DNA of 64,000 bases from contig OY821520.1 of the NCBI GenBank assembly GCA_963682025.1, positions 240,351,414 to 240,415,413 on the forward strand, written 5' to 3'. Source of the stretch: Cordilura impudica. Taxonomy: Eukaryota > Arthropoda > Insecta > Diptera > Scathophagidae. The position numbers were made by a program, and so were the translations under genes. The notes under the pieces are model-generated. The model was not told where the DNA came from, searched no databases, and was given only the letters and a program-made list of their open reading frames with translations. Shown piece by piece: positions 32,501 to 44,422 of the stretch; position 1 is the first letter of the stretch, and each line of letters starts with the position of its first letter.

Positions 32501-33262
32501 TAATTTTTAATTTTTAATTTTTAATTTTTAATTTTTAATTTTTAATTTTTAATTTTTAATTTTTAATTTTTAATTTTTAATTTTTAATTTTTAATTTTTA
32601 ATTTTTAATTTTTAATTTTTAATTTTTAATTTTTAATTTTTAATTTTTAATTTTTAATTTTTAATGTTTAATTTTTAATTTATAATTTATAATTTATAAT
32701 TTTTAATTTTTAATTTTTAATTTTTAATTTTTAATTTTTAATTTTTAATTTTTAATTTTTAATTTTTAATTTTTAATTTTTAATTTTTAATTTTTAATTT
32801 TTAATATTTAATTACTAATTTTTAATTTTTAATTTTTAATTTTTAATTTTTAATTTTTAATTTTTAATTTTTAATTTTTAATTTTTAAGTTTTAATTTTT
32901 AATTTTTAATTTTTAATTTTTAATTTTTAATTTTTAATTTTTAATTTTTAATTTTTAATTTTTAATTTTTAATTTTTAATTTTTAATTTTTAATTTTTAA
33001 TTTTTAATTTTTAATTTTTAATTTCTAATTTTTAATTTTTAATTTTTAATTTTTAATTTTTAATTTTTAAATTTTAATTTTTAATTTTGAATTTTGAATT
33101 TTGAATTTTGAATTTTGAATTTTTAATTTTTAATCTTTAATTTTTAATTTTTAATTTTTAATTTTTAATTTTTAATATTTAATTTTTAATTTTTAATATT
33201 TAACTTTTATTTTTTTCATTTTTTATTTTTATTAATTTTTAATTTTTAATATTTCAATTTTA
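29566..33262. repeat. 7-bp satellite (TTTTTAA)n, ~3.7 kb
   Basis: Several hundred tandem TTTTTAA units with scattered variants (TTTTAAA, TTTTGAA near 33090, TTTATAA, ATTTCTAA). Longer perfect blocks lie at about 30410-31020 and 32430-32660. It contains no other feature. Confidence 0.97.
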
Positions 33263-33431
33263 ATTTTAACGATAAAAATATGTGGTAATACTTGGTTAGG
33301 CCAATGGACACGTGCAATATTAATATACACACAACTGCAATGACAATAAGAAGAATTACAACATAGACAACATACGCCGGAGACCAAGCACGTCCGGCTC
33401 CGAAGAAGGCCAAGGTAAGTTTGTCGGTCAA
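33246..33431 (-). CDS. Small membrane-protein-like ORF, possible host exon
   Basis: Minus-strand frame: MTDKLTLAFFGAGRAWSPAY followed by a ~25-residue hydrophobic segment rich in V, I and L (predicted membrane helix) and HVSIGLTKYYHIF. The last residues (SLKLKLKY) run into the satellite. Base composition is clearly higher in G+C than its surroundings, unlike the ORF shadows nearby. The frame is open further upstream for eight codons (KTVAITLL) to the edge of dispersed repeat copy d. I do not recognise it. It may be part of a host gene cut off by repeats, or a remnant of an unknown element. Confidence 0.35.
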   Translation of the reverse strand: MTDKLTLAFFGAGRAWSPAYVVYVVILLIVIAVVCILILHVSIGLTKYYHIFLSLKLKLKY

Positions 33432-33449
33432 TAAGGTGATGGCAACAGT

Positions 33450-34221
33450 TTTTATACCCTATACCACTATGTGGTTTGGGTATAATGACTTTGTTCTGCT
33501 GTTTGTAACAACCAAAAATATTTGACCCAGACCCATCTTTAATTATACCGATCGAATCAGAATCACTTTTTGAGTTGATTTAACAATGTCCGTCCGTCCG
33601 TCCGTCCGTCTGTGTGTCCATGTAAAACTTCTAATCAAACTGCAGGTCGCAAATATGAAAATATTTTGATGAAATTTGGTATATAAGCTTTTATCGGCCA
33701 TGGGATGAACGCTATTGAAATTGGTGAAATTTGGTCCATGTTCAGACCTAGCCCCCATACAAATTACCCCTATGAAATCGACATAAATTGCCAAAAGATC
33801 CAAATTGTCATATAGATCTTACTCAAATTGGGTTTGTATGCGTTCATTACATCCATTAATGAGTAGTCCAAAAATGATACCTTTGGTCCTTCCCGATATT
33901 AACTTAATTCTATTAAAAAACAAGAATATTGCACTGATTCTTCTCAAATTTTGTTTGTATATGTTTTTGCAAAATACAAGAGACGTTACCAACCATGGTC
34001 AGGATCGGTCCATTTTTGGACCTAGTCCCCATATAGATATAGCATCCGATATGAACTTTTTCATATCTGCAGCCAAAAAAATTAATAAAAATCCCACTCA
34101 AATTTGGTTTTTGCTTATTTTCTATGTCCAGTTAGTTGGGCCTAAGAGATAGGGTTTCCAAACGGATGGTATAGGGTATCATATAGTTGGTCTAGACCGA
34201 CTATAATTTTCTTACTTGTTT
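33450..34221 (-). mobile_element. Dispersed repeat family 1, copy d (complete)
   Basis: Reverse-oriented full copy from TTTATACCCTATACCACTAT to TATAATTTTCTTACTTGTTT, with the CCGTCCGTCCGTC block near 33590 and the palindromic head near 34190. The ORFs within it on both strands are by-products of the repeat and recur in other copies. Confidence 0.9.
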
Positions 34222-34611
34222 TGGGATGCACGAGGGATAATCCACATCGATTACCTTCAAAAGGGACAAACAATAAACGGCGAATATTATGCCAACTTGT
34301 TGGACCGCTTTAACGAGGATTTTAAAAAAAGTGACTATTTCCTATTTCCAAACCTAAAGAAATGGCTCGGTGGAAAGAGATTTATCTCCAACGATGAAAT
34401 TATTGATCAAACAAATACCTATTTTATGTACCTCGAAAAATTCTATTTTTTGGAAGGGATACAAAAATTGGAGAAATGTTGGACTAAGTGTATTGAGCTA
34501 AAAGGAGATTATGTTGAAAAATATTTTTTTTTTGGCAAGAAAACTGTGTTTCATTCTAAAAGTCACGGACTTATTGATCCGCCCTCGTATCTTAAGAAAA
34601 ACAACAAACAC
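34222..34611 (+). pseudogene. mariner (D34D) transposase, internally deleted fragment
   Basis: Open frame reading FWDARGIIHIDYLQKGQTIN (the WD block around the first catalytic Asp), then NEDFKK joined directly to SDYFLFPNLKKWLGGKRF and on to LEKCWTKCIELKGDYVEK. The stretch with the second catalytic Asp is missing. The left end abuts dispersed repeat copy d. The 3' sequence GTTTCATTCT...GACTTATTGATCCGCCCTCG resembles that after the mariner at 61606. Confidence 0.85.
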
Positions 34612-34934
34612 ACTGAAAAATTTATTTTTTCAAGAGTTTTTACAAGGTTTCATTCATAACTCGTGACCCCTTTGACCGATTTTGACGATTTTAAATAGCA
34701 ATTCCTTTGGGATGTTAATAAATGATTTTATACAAAAACGAACGGTCTAGCTTAGATATTGACGGCGTAATCGTGATTTCCACAGACAGACGGTAATCGT
34801 TAAATTAACTTCCCTTGTTATAATAATCAAGAAAATATATGGTTTTGGGGTCTCCGGAATTTATTTCGATGCGTTACAAACGGAATGACAACCTATATAT
34901 ACCCTCTGCCACTGAGGTGTGGAGGGTATACAAA
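34612..34934 (+). mobile_element. Dispersed repeat family 2, copy i (5'-truncated)
   Basis: Matches 48775-49232: GACCGATTTTGACGATTTTA, CGTGATTTCCACAGACAGAC, CATTTATTTCGATGCGTTAC-type block and the ending TATATATACCCTCTGCCACT...GGAGGGTATA. Confidence 0.8.
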
Positions 34935-36955
34935 TAACTGAATGGTCCTATAAGTAAATATTTTTATAGATTTTGAAAATACCATCTCTGTGCTAGAGTA
35001 TTTGGTTTCGCTTAGTTTAGTAACTTTTTTGATGAAAAATCAGTATTTTTTCTGAAACGGACTTAGCACTAACCAAATTGAGGAAAAATGTTCTCCCATT
35101 TTTTAGAGTTTTTGATGTAATTTTCTGACTCAATTTTTTTTAAGTTGTCACGTGAAATAAACCAAACTTCTGACTCAAATTTTTTTAAGTTGTCACGTGA
35201 AATAAACCAAACTTTAGCTCTCACCGAAATTAAAAAGTGGGTCTAAAAAGGAAAAAAAAAAGAAATAAATATGGTCTTGAATTGAAGACAGTTTGTCCTC
35301 AAAAACGCTTTAAATTTAATAGCAAAATTTGCTATAAAATATATTTTTAAGAAAATCTAAAGAAAAAATAAAATTTTCGACCACCCTACTAAACTGCGTT
35401 CCAACAACACACCCCCCCAAAAAAAATATGATATTAGCCTGATAAGAACAATGTGGGTCCATTAATTTTTAATTTGTATAATGCACTTAAAGTTTTAGCG
35501 CTTTTATAATTTTGCCTTCCTGGCAAGAAATTAATAAACACATTTTATAAAACAAAACGTTTCATATTTAGTATATAGAGTGTAATAATTTTTCACAATA
35601 ATTGAAAGTTTCCTTTTGAAATAAACTTTGTGTTTAAGTACATTCGGCTTCCTATTAAAAAAATAATCTTAAGACTTGTAGACGTTTATGAAACTGTGCA
35701 AAAGCAATTAACAGCATGCGTGCGTTTCTATTCCAGCGCTTAATTTCATTCAATCTCTATAAATTTCAAGAATATTACAATTTTATAGTGTTGATGCCTT
35801 AATGAAGTGTTTCTTAAACGTTTAACTAAAATTTATATTTATAATTTAAAAAGAAAAACATAAATATTACTTACCAAGCTCGATGTTACTGCAATGTTAG
35901 CGTTTTTACTTAATGCCACCTTTTGCTGGGTAATTTATTTAATTATGGAATTTTAATTTTCTCAGCACTTTATCATTTAAATCTATATATGTACATATAT
36001 TTTTTGCAATTCTTTGCAAAAAAAAAATAACACTTTAAAGCTTGAATGAATTTTTATTTTTTCCTATATAATTTATAATGCTAAATTATTAATTTGATAG
36101 GGTACACTATAAAGCAAACAAAATTAACAACAACAACAACATTAATAACATCAACAATTATTTAACACATGTTTTAATTCTTGTGGCTGCATAATAATTT
36201 CAATTTTACCACATGCCTTTTTATATTTTATCTTATAAAATTATGAAATAAAATTTTTATTATTTTTTATATTTAATTTTTAATTTCTTTAATAAATTTT
36301 TTATGGATTTCTTTTCACTTTACAATTCACTTAAACTTTTCACATTAAATAAAATGGTTATGCTTTATTTTTTTCAATAAAACTATTTTTTATTTATTTT
36401 TCTGAATATTTTGTTGTTGTGGTTTTGATTCAATTTATGTGTGTTTTAATAAGTTTAACGTTTAGTTGATTACTGAAAGTAAAAGAAGGAAAAAAAAATG
36501 TATTAAAAAAAGAGCGCAATGAAATTTTGTTGTTGGCTATTTTGTTAGTATTATATTTGGTGTACAATGTAGGGCAGAGCCTTAAATTAATTAAGTGATA
36601 ATTGCATTAGTTATTTTAAATTAAAATGTTTTTGAAATATAATAATAAAACTTAGAACAAAATAAATTTTTTTATCCCTTAAACATGTTAATAAACACAA
36701 ATTTTGTGTCAGAAAATTTTGTGAAAAATAGAACTAATCATAAATTCGAAAAAAAAAATGTTAACCCCTTAAAATTTTAATTAAATATTTACGCTCATTC
36801 AGTTATTCACTGACTGTCTAGAGCACTGTTTGAGTAAAATTTAATTAGGCGTAAAGGTACAATAAGAACAGATTTCTGGAAACTCTAACATTAAACGATC
36901 AAAAGGAAACAAGGGGAAAACGGCACATTTTGTTTATGTACATATGAAAATTGAT
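34935..36955. other. AT-rich stretch with a 45-bp duplication
   Basis: CTGACTCAA-T-run then AAGTTGTCACGTGAAATAAA occurs twice (35125-35169, 35170-35214). An ACA triplet run lies near 36130. No coding or mobile features seen. Confidence 0.5.
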
Positions 36956-36959
36956 ATAA

Positions 36960-39765
36960 ATATTCTACCTTTTCGAAAAACAAATACATTTTCTTCAAAA
37001 ATTACCTTTTCTATAAAAATAGATTTTCTTAAAAAAAACTTTCTAAAAAAGAAAATTTTCTTAAAAAGTACATTTTTGCTTTAAAAAAGTACCTTTTCCG
37101 AAAAAAGTACTTTTTATTTAAAAAAAAAAATACATTTTCTTAAAGAAGTAATTTTTCTTAAAGTTCCTCTTCTTAAAAAAAATTACTTTTTCCTGAAAAA
37201 TGTCTTTACTAAAAAAGCAATTTTCTTAAAAAAGTAAATTTTCTTTAAAAAAAAAGTACTTTTTCTTAAAAAGTGCTTTCTATTAATAAAATACCCGTTA
37301 TTAAAAAAGTACATTATATTAGAAAATGTAGATAAAATCTATATCTTTTATTAAAAAAATATATTTTATTAAAAAGGTACATTTCCTTTAAAATGTACCC
37401 CTTCTTAAAGTACACTTTCTTTAAAAATGTCTTTTCTTAAAAAAGCGGCTTTCCATAAAAAGTACCTTTTATTAAAAAGTACTTTTTTCAAAAAAGTTCC
37501 TGTTTAAAAAAGAGGTACTATTTCTTAAAATGGTACTTTTTATTTTAGAAGGACCTTTTATTAAAAAGAATATTTTTTTACAAAAGTACTTTTTCTTTAA
37601 AATATACATTTTCTTTAAGAAAGTGTATTTTCTTAAAAAGTACATTTCCTGCAAACAGTACCTTTTCTTAAAGAATGTACTTTTTTTAAATAATTTTTTT
37701 CCAAAAAATATAATTTCTTCAAAAAGTATCTTTTCTTCAAAAAGTACTATTTCTTCAATAAGTACCTTTTACTGAAAAAGTATTTTTTTAATATACCTGT
37801 TTCAAAATTAGTACTTTTTGTTCAAAAAGTTTAAAAAGTTTTCTTAAAAAAGTACCTTTTATGAAAAAAAAAAATATATAATTTCTACTAACAAAAGGAA
37901 CTTTCCTTAAAAAACACCTTAAAACAGTACCTTTTTATCCACAAAGTACTTTTCTTAGGCCTTTTCTTAAAGACGTACCTTTCTTAAAAAATACCTTTCC
38001 TTAAAATGTACCTATTCCTAAAAAGTAAATTTTCTTAAAAAACTACCTGTTCTGAAAAAAGCGCCTTTTCTTCAAAGAGTATATTTTATTAAAAATGTGC
38101 ATTTTCTTCAAAAAGCAACTTTTATTAAAACAGTATCTATTATGTAAAGTTTCTTTTCTCAAAATACTACATTTTATTGAAAAAACTTACTCTTTCTTAA
38201 AAAATACCTTATTTTTAAAAAGTAAATTTTATTAATAAATTGGCTTTTATTAAAAAAGTACCTGTTATTAAAAAAAATACTTTTTATTAAAAAAAGTACC
38301 TTTTATTAAAACAGTACCTTTGCTTAAAAAAGTACATTTTATTAAATAAATACCATTAGTGAACACGTACCTTTTCTAAAATAAATGAATTGTCTTTAAA
38401 AAAAACAACCAATTTTTCTTTAAAAAAAAAAGTACGTTTTATGAAAAAATTACATTTTCTTTAAAATGTATCATAAATTGAAAAAATAAGTTTTCTCTAA
38501 AAAGTTCTCTTTAGAATGTATCTTTTTGAAAAAATTACATCTTATAAACATATTGTTTTTTAAAAAAGTAGCTTTCTTAAAAACGTGATTTTCTTAAAAA
38601 GGTACCTTTTCTTATAACTTGTTCAAAAAAGTGCCTTTTCTTCAAAAATTAACTTTTCTTAAAAAAGTATTTTTTCTCAAAAGAGTAAATTTTCTTAAAA
38701 TTTTACTTTTTCTTAAAAAATTACCTTATCTTAAAAAATTACGTTTTCTCAAAAACGTTTTCTTAAAAAAAGTACCTTTTCTTTAAAAAAAACACATTTT
38801 ATTAAAAATTTAGCTTCTATTAAAAAAGTATCTCTTCTTAAAAAAGTGCCTTTTCTAAAAAAACAATATTTCTTAAGAGTACTTTTTCTGAAAAAAGTAC
38901 CTTTTCTTAAAAAAGTGCCTTTTATTAAAAAATTACCTTTTTTTTAAATGTGCCATTTCGTAACAAAATTTGTTTTCTCTAGAAAGTAGCTTTGCTTAAA
39001 AAAGTATTTTTTCTTAGAAAGTACCTTTTTCAAAAACGTATCTTTTCTTAAATAAGTATTGTATCTTCAAAAAGTTCCTTTCTTAAAAAATGTTTTTCTA
39101 ACAAACGTATCTTTCATTAAGAAGTAAATTTTCTTAAAAAATAATCATTCCTAAAATAGTACGTTTTTTTAAAAAATTACCTTTTTAAAAAATCACCTTC
39201 TCCTAAAAAGTATTTTTTCTTGAAAAAGTAAATTAAAAAAAAAAGTGCCTATTCTCAAGAAATACCTTCTTAACAAAAGTACCTTTTCTTAAAAAGTACC
39301 TTTTCTAAAAATAGTACCTTTACTCGAATAAGTACCTTTTCTTATAAAAGTGCCTTTTCTTCAAAAATACCTCATGTTAAAAAGTAAATTTGATTAAAAA
39401 AGTACCTTTTCTTAAAAAAGTAAATGCTCTTAAACAGAAATTTTTCTTAAAAAGTACGTTTTATAAAAAAATACTTTTTCTTTAAAATTTACCATTTCTT
39501 AAACAAATAACTTTTCTCTAAAATTTACTTTTGCTTACCCAAAGTACTTTTGCTTAGAATATATAGCTCTTTCAAAAAGGTAGCTAAAGGTTCCTAAAAA
39601 TGAACTTTCCCTAAGAAAGTAAATTTTTTTTAAAAAATAACATTTTCTTACTAAAGAATCTGTTCTTAAAAAAAAATTCTTCTAATAACAGATCTGTTCT
39701 GAAAAATTTAGCTTTTTTACAAACGTCTTTTGTTAAAAAAATGCATTATCTTAACAAAATTTAGT
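36960..39765. repeat. Degenerate ~19-bp GTAC-centred repeat, block 1
   Basis: Well over a hundred loosely tandem units of the form AAAAAAGTACCTTTTCTTA. Each unit is close to its own reverse complement (A-run, GTAC, T-run, then TTAA). Variants include GTGCC, GTAAA and TTACC. Spacing drifts between about 17 and 20 bp. Open frames here on both strands, such as 37472-37654 and 37530-37775, are repeat artefacts. Confidence 0.88.
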
Positions 39766-39768
39766 TTA

Positions 39769-40055
39769 AATGGTGCGTGGTAAAGAAGAAGAAAGCATAT
39801 ATTTCAAAAATTCATAACTGCACTGTATTCTTAATCGGACCGGTTTCTGGCATTTCAGCCTTCATCAGCGATTTATTGAACATTGTGATAATTGTTGTTT
39901 TAATTGAATAGATTGTTTCTATATGAAAATTTTTTCTACTAAGGGCGGCCGTGAGGTTTTGAACCATGAACCTTCACATACACTCGTACTTGCACTTTTT
40001 GGTCAGCGCTTTAACACACTCACCTAAAGTCAGGCCTACGAGCAGTGTGGTTAGT
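39769..40055 (-). mobile_element. SINE family 2, full-length candidate (tRNA-like head)
   Basis: On the minus strand: TAGGTGAGTG (A-box-like) near 40020, GGTTCAAAACC (B-box-like) near 39955, then a body ending GGTCCGATTAAGAATACAGT ... TTACCACGCACCATT at 39769. The 3' part recurs at 6363-6443. It interrupts the GTAC-centred repeat. Confidence 0.7.
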
Positions 40056-40300
40056 TTTCAGTTTTCGTACCATACAGCTTTACTTTGTATTAATTTCAGA
40101 AGATACAACTCTGTCCAAACAAACAATCGTTATTTTTGAATTTTGAATATTTTTTGCATTTATACTTCTAATTTCCACTATTCTCAGTTTTCGTAAGAGT
40201 TGTCATATGTGATGTACGGTTTTTGTACATAACTACATATGCACTTTACATATATTTGAGATGACGCTTTGAAGCGAAGAAAATTTTTTGTTTTTTTTTG
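40056..40300. other. Unassigned insert next to SINE 2
   Basis: CAGTTTTCGTA occurs near 40060 and 40185. It may belong to the same insertion event as the SINE. Confidence 0.3.
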
Positions 40301-40905
40301 TTTTTATTTTCTTAAAAAAGCACCTTTTAGCTTAACTTTTCCTAAAAAAGTACATTTTCCTAAAACAATTACATTTTCTTAAAAAGGAACTTTTTCTCAA
40401 AGGAGTAAATTCCTAAAATTTTACTTTTCTTAAAATTTTAGTTTTTCTTAAAAAAAAGTAAATTTTTTTAAATTTTACTTTTAAAAAAAAAAAGTATCTT
40501 TTCTTAAAAAAGTGCTCTTCATATAAAAGTACATTTCGGTAGAAAAGTACATTTACTTAAAAACTTACTTTTTCTCAAAACGTAATTTTTCCCCAAATTT
40601 GACTTTTTATTAAAAAAGTACCTTTTCTAAAAAAAATACCTTTTCTTAAGAAATACCTTCTTAAAAATTTACATTTTCTTAAAAGTACCTTTTCTTAACA
40701 AAAGTACCTTTCTTTAACATCAAGTACATTTCCTTTAAAAAAAAGTAAATTTTCTTAAAGCTTCTTTTAAAAAATAGTTTTCTTAAAAAAGTGCGTTATC
40801 TTTAAAATTTTACTTCTACCTTTTTTGAAAAGATCATAATTTCTTAAAATGTACTTTTCCCCCCCAAAAATTTAATAATTAAAATTTATAATTGCTTAAA
40901 AAAAA
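40301..40905. repeat. GTAC-centred repeat, block 2
   Basis: Same ~19-bp quasi-palindromic units as block 1 (AAAAAGTACCTTTTCTTA and variants). It resumes right after the SINE-bearing insert and ends at a C-run near 40860. Confidence 0.85.
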
Positions 40906-41394
40906 TGTTACCAAATTAATTAATTCTTTCGAACTCCTGTAATGTAAATGCAATTTTTTAGTTTTGCTTTTGTGTTTAGAATATATAATAAAAACAAAAA
41001 AAAAACACAATATGTAAACAACTAAACAATTTTAAGTTTTTTTACTTTTTTTTGGGTGCTATTCGTTGAGGTTTCTGTTGTTGGTTTCTTTATGTATTTG
41101 ATTTCGGTTTACTACAATTATTTTTATTCTTTACTATAGAGATTGTTGTTTATTTTATAGAGACTATTTGCTCAATTTTTTTTTTTGTGTTCTTGGTTTG
41201 TTTGCCTTTAGCATTTTTGTAGGGTACTTTTGATATTTTTTTTGATGGGCTCTTAAACAGATAAAAAAGAGTTGCCAATTCAGATGTTCTAAGAGTAAGT
41301 AGTTTATTTAAATTATCAGCAACTCAATATAATTTTAAAATTTTATTTATAAGCGTAATGCAGAATTTTATTTAATTACAACTACTTTCTTATA
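40906..41394. other. AT-rich spacer between repeat blocks
   Basis: T-rich on the plus strand, no coding or repeat feature recognised. Confidence 0.4.
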
Positions 41395-42125
41395 TTATTC
41401 TTATATTAAAAAAGTTATTTTTCTTAAAAAAGTTTTCTAAAAAAAAAGTACTTTCTCTCCAAAAAGTTATTTTACTCAAAGAGAGTGCCTTTTCTTAAAA
41501 AAGTACCTTTTCTTAAAAAGTACTTTTTAAGAAAAAATCACATTTTCTTAAAAAAATGCTTTTTCGTAAAAAAAATATTTTATTAAGAAAATCGATTTTC
41601 TTAAAAAAGTACTTTTTCTAAAAAAAAGTGCATTTTCTAAAAAAGTACTTTTTCTCAATGAAAGTGCCTCCTCTTAAAAAAGTACATATTCTTTAAAAAG
41701 TATTTAAAAAAAAATACATTTTCTCAAAGAGAAATAAGCACATTTTCTCAAAAAAGTATTTTTTGTTAAAAAAAAAATACCTTTTCTTAAAAAGAGGTCC
41801 TTTTCTTTAAAAAAGTACATTTTCTAAAAAAAAACGCCTTTTCTTAGAAAATTACTTTTTCTTAAAAAAAAACATTTTCTTAAAAAAAATAACTTTTCTT
41901 AAAAAAGTTAATTTTCTCAAAAAATACCTTCTTTTAAAAAAGTACCATTTCTTAAAAAATACCTTTTCTTTCAAAAGTACCTTTTCTCAAATAAAAAAAA
42001 ATTTCTTTTCTCAAAAAAGTGCCTAAAAGGCACTTCTCTTAAAAAGTAACTTTTCTGAAAAAGTTAATTTTCTTAAAAAGTACCTTTTCCTATAAGGAAC
42101 CTTTTCAAAAAAAAAGTACCTTTTC
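41395..42125. repeat. GTAC-centred repeat, block 3
   Basis: Same unit type, with many AAAAAAGTACCTTTTCTTAA copies. It ends at about 42125. Confidence 0.85.
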
Positions 42126-42336
42126 ACAATTTATAATTAATAACATTTGGAAATTTAAAAATAGAGAAAATATATATATACAATATTTTTTATATATACA
42201 AATATTTTTCAATAACAAAGTTTCCGGTTCATTTATCTTATTAGGAAATAACTTAGCAGCTTTTTCACGTTAAGTGTAGGCAAGACTGTTTTAAGCAAGA
42301 GAGTAATATTTTTTTTACAACTTGTTTGCAAAGGCC

Positions 42337-42789
42337 GAATTCACACAAGGCAACTTTTGTTGCGCGATTCTTGAGTTTGTAGGAGAGAGAGGAAAGAAGA
42401 GAGGTATTTGGTACGAAGTTGCTTGTACTCGGCAACTCGTTTTGTTGTGCAATTCGTAATTACAAACACGAAGTCAGCTGCAGCTTATTATTTGACATTT
42501 GCTTCGCTGTGAAAAATTATTATTATTTCATTTATTTTATTTTTTTTTTTTTTTTATTATTTAATTTTTTATTTGACTTCCATTTTTTCACACATATAGA
42601 TTTTTCACTTTCAAGCAATAATAAATTCTTTTTACACAAGCTAATAAAAAGAACTGTCGAAAATGTAAGAATTTGAAAGCAAAAGAAAACGAAAAGTTGC
42701 GGCAATAAATTTCTCTGTGTGAACATTAAGGCAACTTTAAAAGAGAATTGAAAAAAAGTTGCGCAACAAAAATTGCCTTGTGTGAACTC
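42337..42789. mobile_element. MITE 5 (~453 bp)
   Basis: Ends GAATTCACACAAGGCAACTT and the complement of GAGTTCACACAAGGCAATTT. The match continues TTGTTGCGC, giving ~30-bp inverted repeats. Further GTTGC/GCAAC blocks lie inside near both ends. Superfamily not determined; ORFs inside are low complexity. Confidence 0.8.
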
Positions 42790-43340
42790 AGACAAAGTTA
42801 TAAAAATAAGTATGAAATAAAGAATAAAGAGAGCAAATTGTCTTTTTTCTAACAATTTAGACTAAACTGCGCCAAATGAAAGTGTTGTAATAATTTAAAA
42901 AAGAATCGAAACTTTTTCGTAAAACCACCCTACTATTAAGAAAATTAATACAAAAAATAATTGAAAACTGATGTTTTTTCATTAATATTGACAAAAATTA
43001 CCAGTTAGAGACTAAAACAATAATTTGTTAAAATTAAGCTAAAATCGTAGATCACAAAAAAATGCTGGCCAAACTGAAATGGAAAATATGTATGTATGTA
43101 TATGACTAAATGTTTACATTAATGTTAAGAAACATGTATGTACATACATACATACATAAGTATGTATAGAAAAACCAACATGTGCCTAGGTAAGGGTTTT
43201 GCATGTAAGTGGAAATAAATTATACAAAAAAATGGGAATTCATATTGTTTTAGTTTGAGAATTATTTTTTGGAACATATTACGTTTTTTGTGTTCTTCAA
43301 AGAGTCCAAAATATAATGAATAAATGAAGGCAGTAACTAA

Positions 43341-43460
43341 AAACAAGTAAGAGTGTTAAATTCGGCTGTGCCGAATCTTTGATACCCACCACCTCGGTTT
43401 GAGTATTGATGATAAATGTAAACAAAATATTGGAAAAATATGCATGCATTTCCTATATGC
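43341..43460 (+). mobile_element. Dispersed repeat family 3, 5' end
   Basis: Starts AAACAAGTAAGAGTGTTAAA then a palindrome ATTCGGC-TGT-GCCGAAT and ATACCCACCACC: the same plan as family 1 (ACAAGTAAG, palindrome, ATACCC) with a different palindrome. Confidence 0.65.
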
Positions 43461-43633
43461 ATGCGTTTCCGGTTATGTGACATAACTTCTCGTTTAATTT
43501 AGTTTTTGCTAATTAAATAGCTCGCCCTAACCTCCATTGCAAAGATAATGGTTGTGTAGGATGGCTATATGCATTAAATCGTGCTTTTTTGGCTTTTAAC
43601 TGGCCAAATATTTCTTCATTGCGGCCATATATG

Positions 43634-44401
43634 AAAAAAGGATTAATTCTTGAATGCACTGAAAAGCTTAATGAGGATCTCATTATAATATTTGAATGGG
43701 CTTCTTCAAATGGACTTTACTTAAATCCAAAAAATTCAAAATGTTTAGTTATAACTCAAAGAAATCAAACCATCCCTATAGATATTCCAGTATCATTAGG
43801 TAATCAGAATATTGAAATTGTGGAATCTGCTAGGAATCTGGGAATCATTTTTAATAAATCGCTCACGTGGAATAATCAGATTAATTCTGCATCTGGAAAA
43901 ATATTTGTAATGCTAAGAACGTTGTACCGTATACAACATCTTACACCTTTAAACATTCGTGTGCTTCTCGCGAAAACTTTCATTATGCCGAAGTTACTAT
44001 ATGGTTGTGAGATATTTGCTTTTTGTGATTCAGCAAGTAAAAGGACATTATTAGTAGCTTACAATGCGATCCTACGTTATGTGTATGGTATAAAGAGATA
44101 TGATGGAACTTCTCTATATTCTAAGTCTCTGTACGGAGTTGACCTCGTGGCCTTAATAAAAATAAGATCATTAATTCTACTTCACAAAGTATTTGAACGC
44201 CTTCAATTTGCACGATCCAATAGAGGAAATAATCTTATTCAATTACGATATCGAACATTAATCTCTAGTTGGCAATTTTTTATAAATACCATATGTCTGT
44301 GGAACCCGTTACCCAACAATTTACAAATAACAGACAACGCTTTACAATTTAAAAACGAATTGTTTAAAAATGATTTGCTCTCTAATTTTCAACTTTCTTA
44401 A
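43634..44401 (+). CDS. LINE A2 reverse-transcriptase C-terminal part
   Basis: Open frame of ~255 codons to the stop at 44401, beginning within the protein (LILECTEKLNEDLIIIFEWA). It carries SNGLYLNPKNSKCLV and ARNLGIIFNKSLTWNNQIN, then IRVLLAKTFIMPKLLYGCEI and the end NELFKNDLLSNFQLS. The corresponding blocks in LINE A1 are [17 protein letters not shown] and LLAKTYLIPGILYGCELF, and both copies have ARSNRG. The catalytic YADD box lies upstream of the truncation, so this copy is dead by truncation although the remaining frame is clean, implying a fairly recent insertion. Confidence 0.85.
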   Translation, partial: KKGLILECTEKLNEDLIIIFEWASSNGLYLNPKNSKCLVITQRNQTIPIDIPVSLGNQNIEIVESARNLGIIFNKSLTWNNQINSASGKIFVMLRTLYRIQHLTPLNIRVLLAKTFIMPKLLYGCEIFAFCDSASKRTLLVAYNAILRYVYGIKRYDGTSLYSKSLYGVDLVALIKIRSLILLHKVFERLQFARSNRGNNLIQLRYRTLISSWQFFINTICLWNPLPNNLQITDNALQFKNELFKNDLLSNFQLS

Positions 44402-44422
44402 TTATTGTTTCATTTGTGATTA

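Noticed and set aside
29566..33262. Telomeric repeat
   Set aside because: The unit TTTTTAA has no G-rich strand; flies use other telomere mechanisms, and unique elements flank it on both sides.
33543..34152. ORFs in dispersed repeat copy d, also at 9655-10338 in copy a
   Set aside because: Similar frames recur because the copies are similar, but they differ in length and strand between copies and show no protein features.
37472..37775. Phe/Lys-rich ORFs on both strands
   Set aside because: They are translations of the GTAC-centred repeat.
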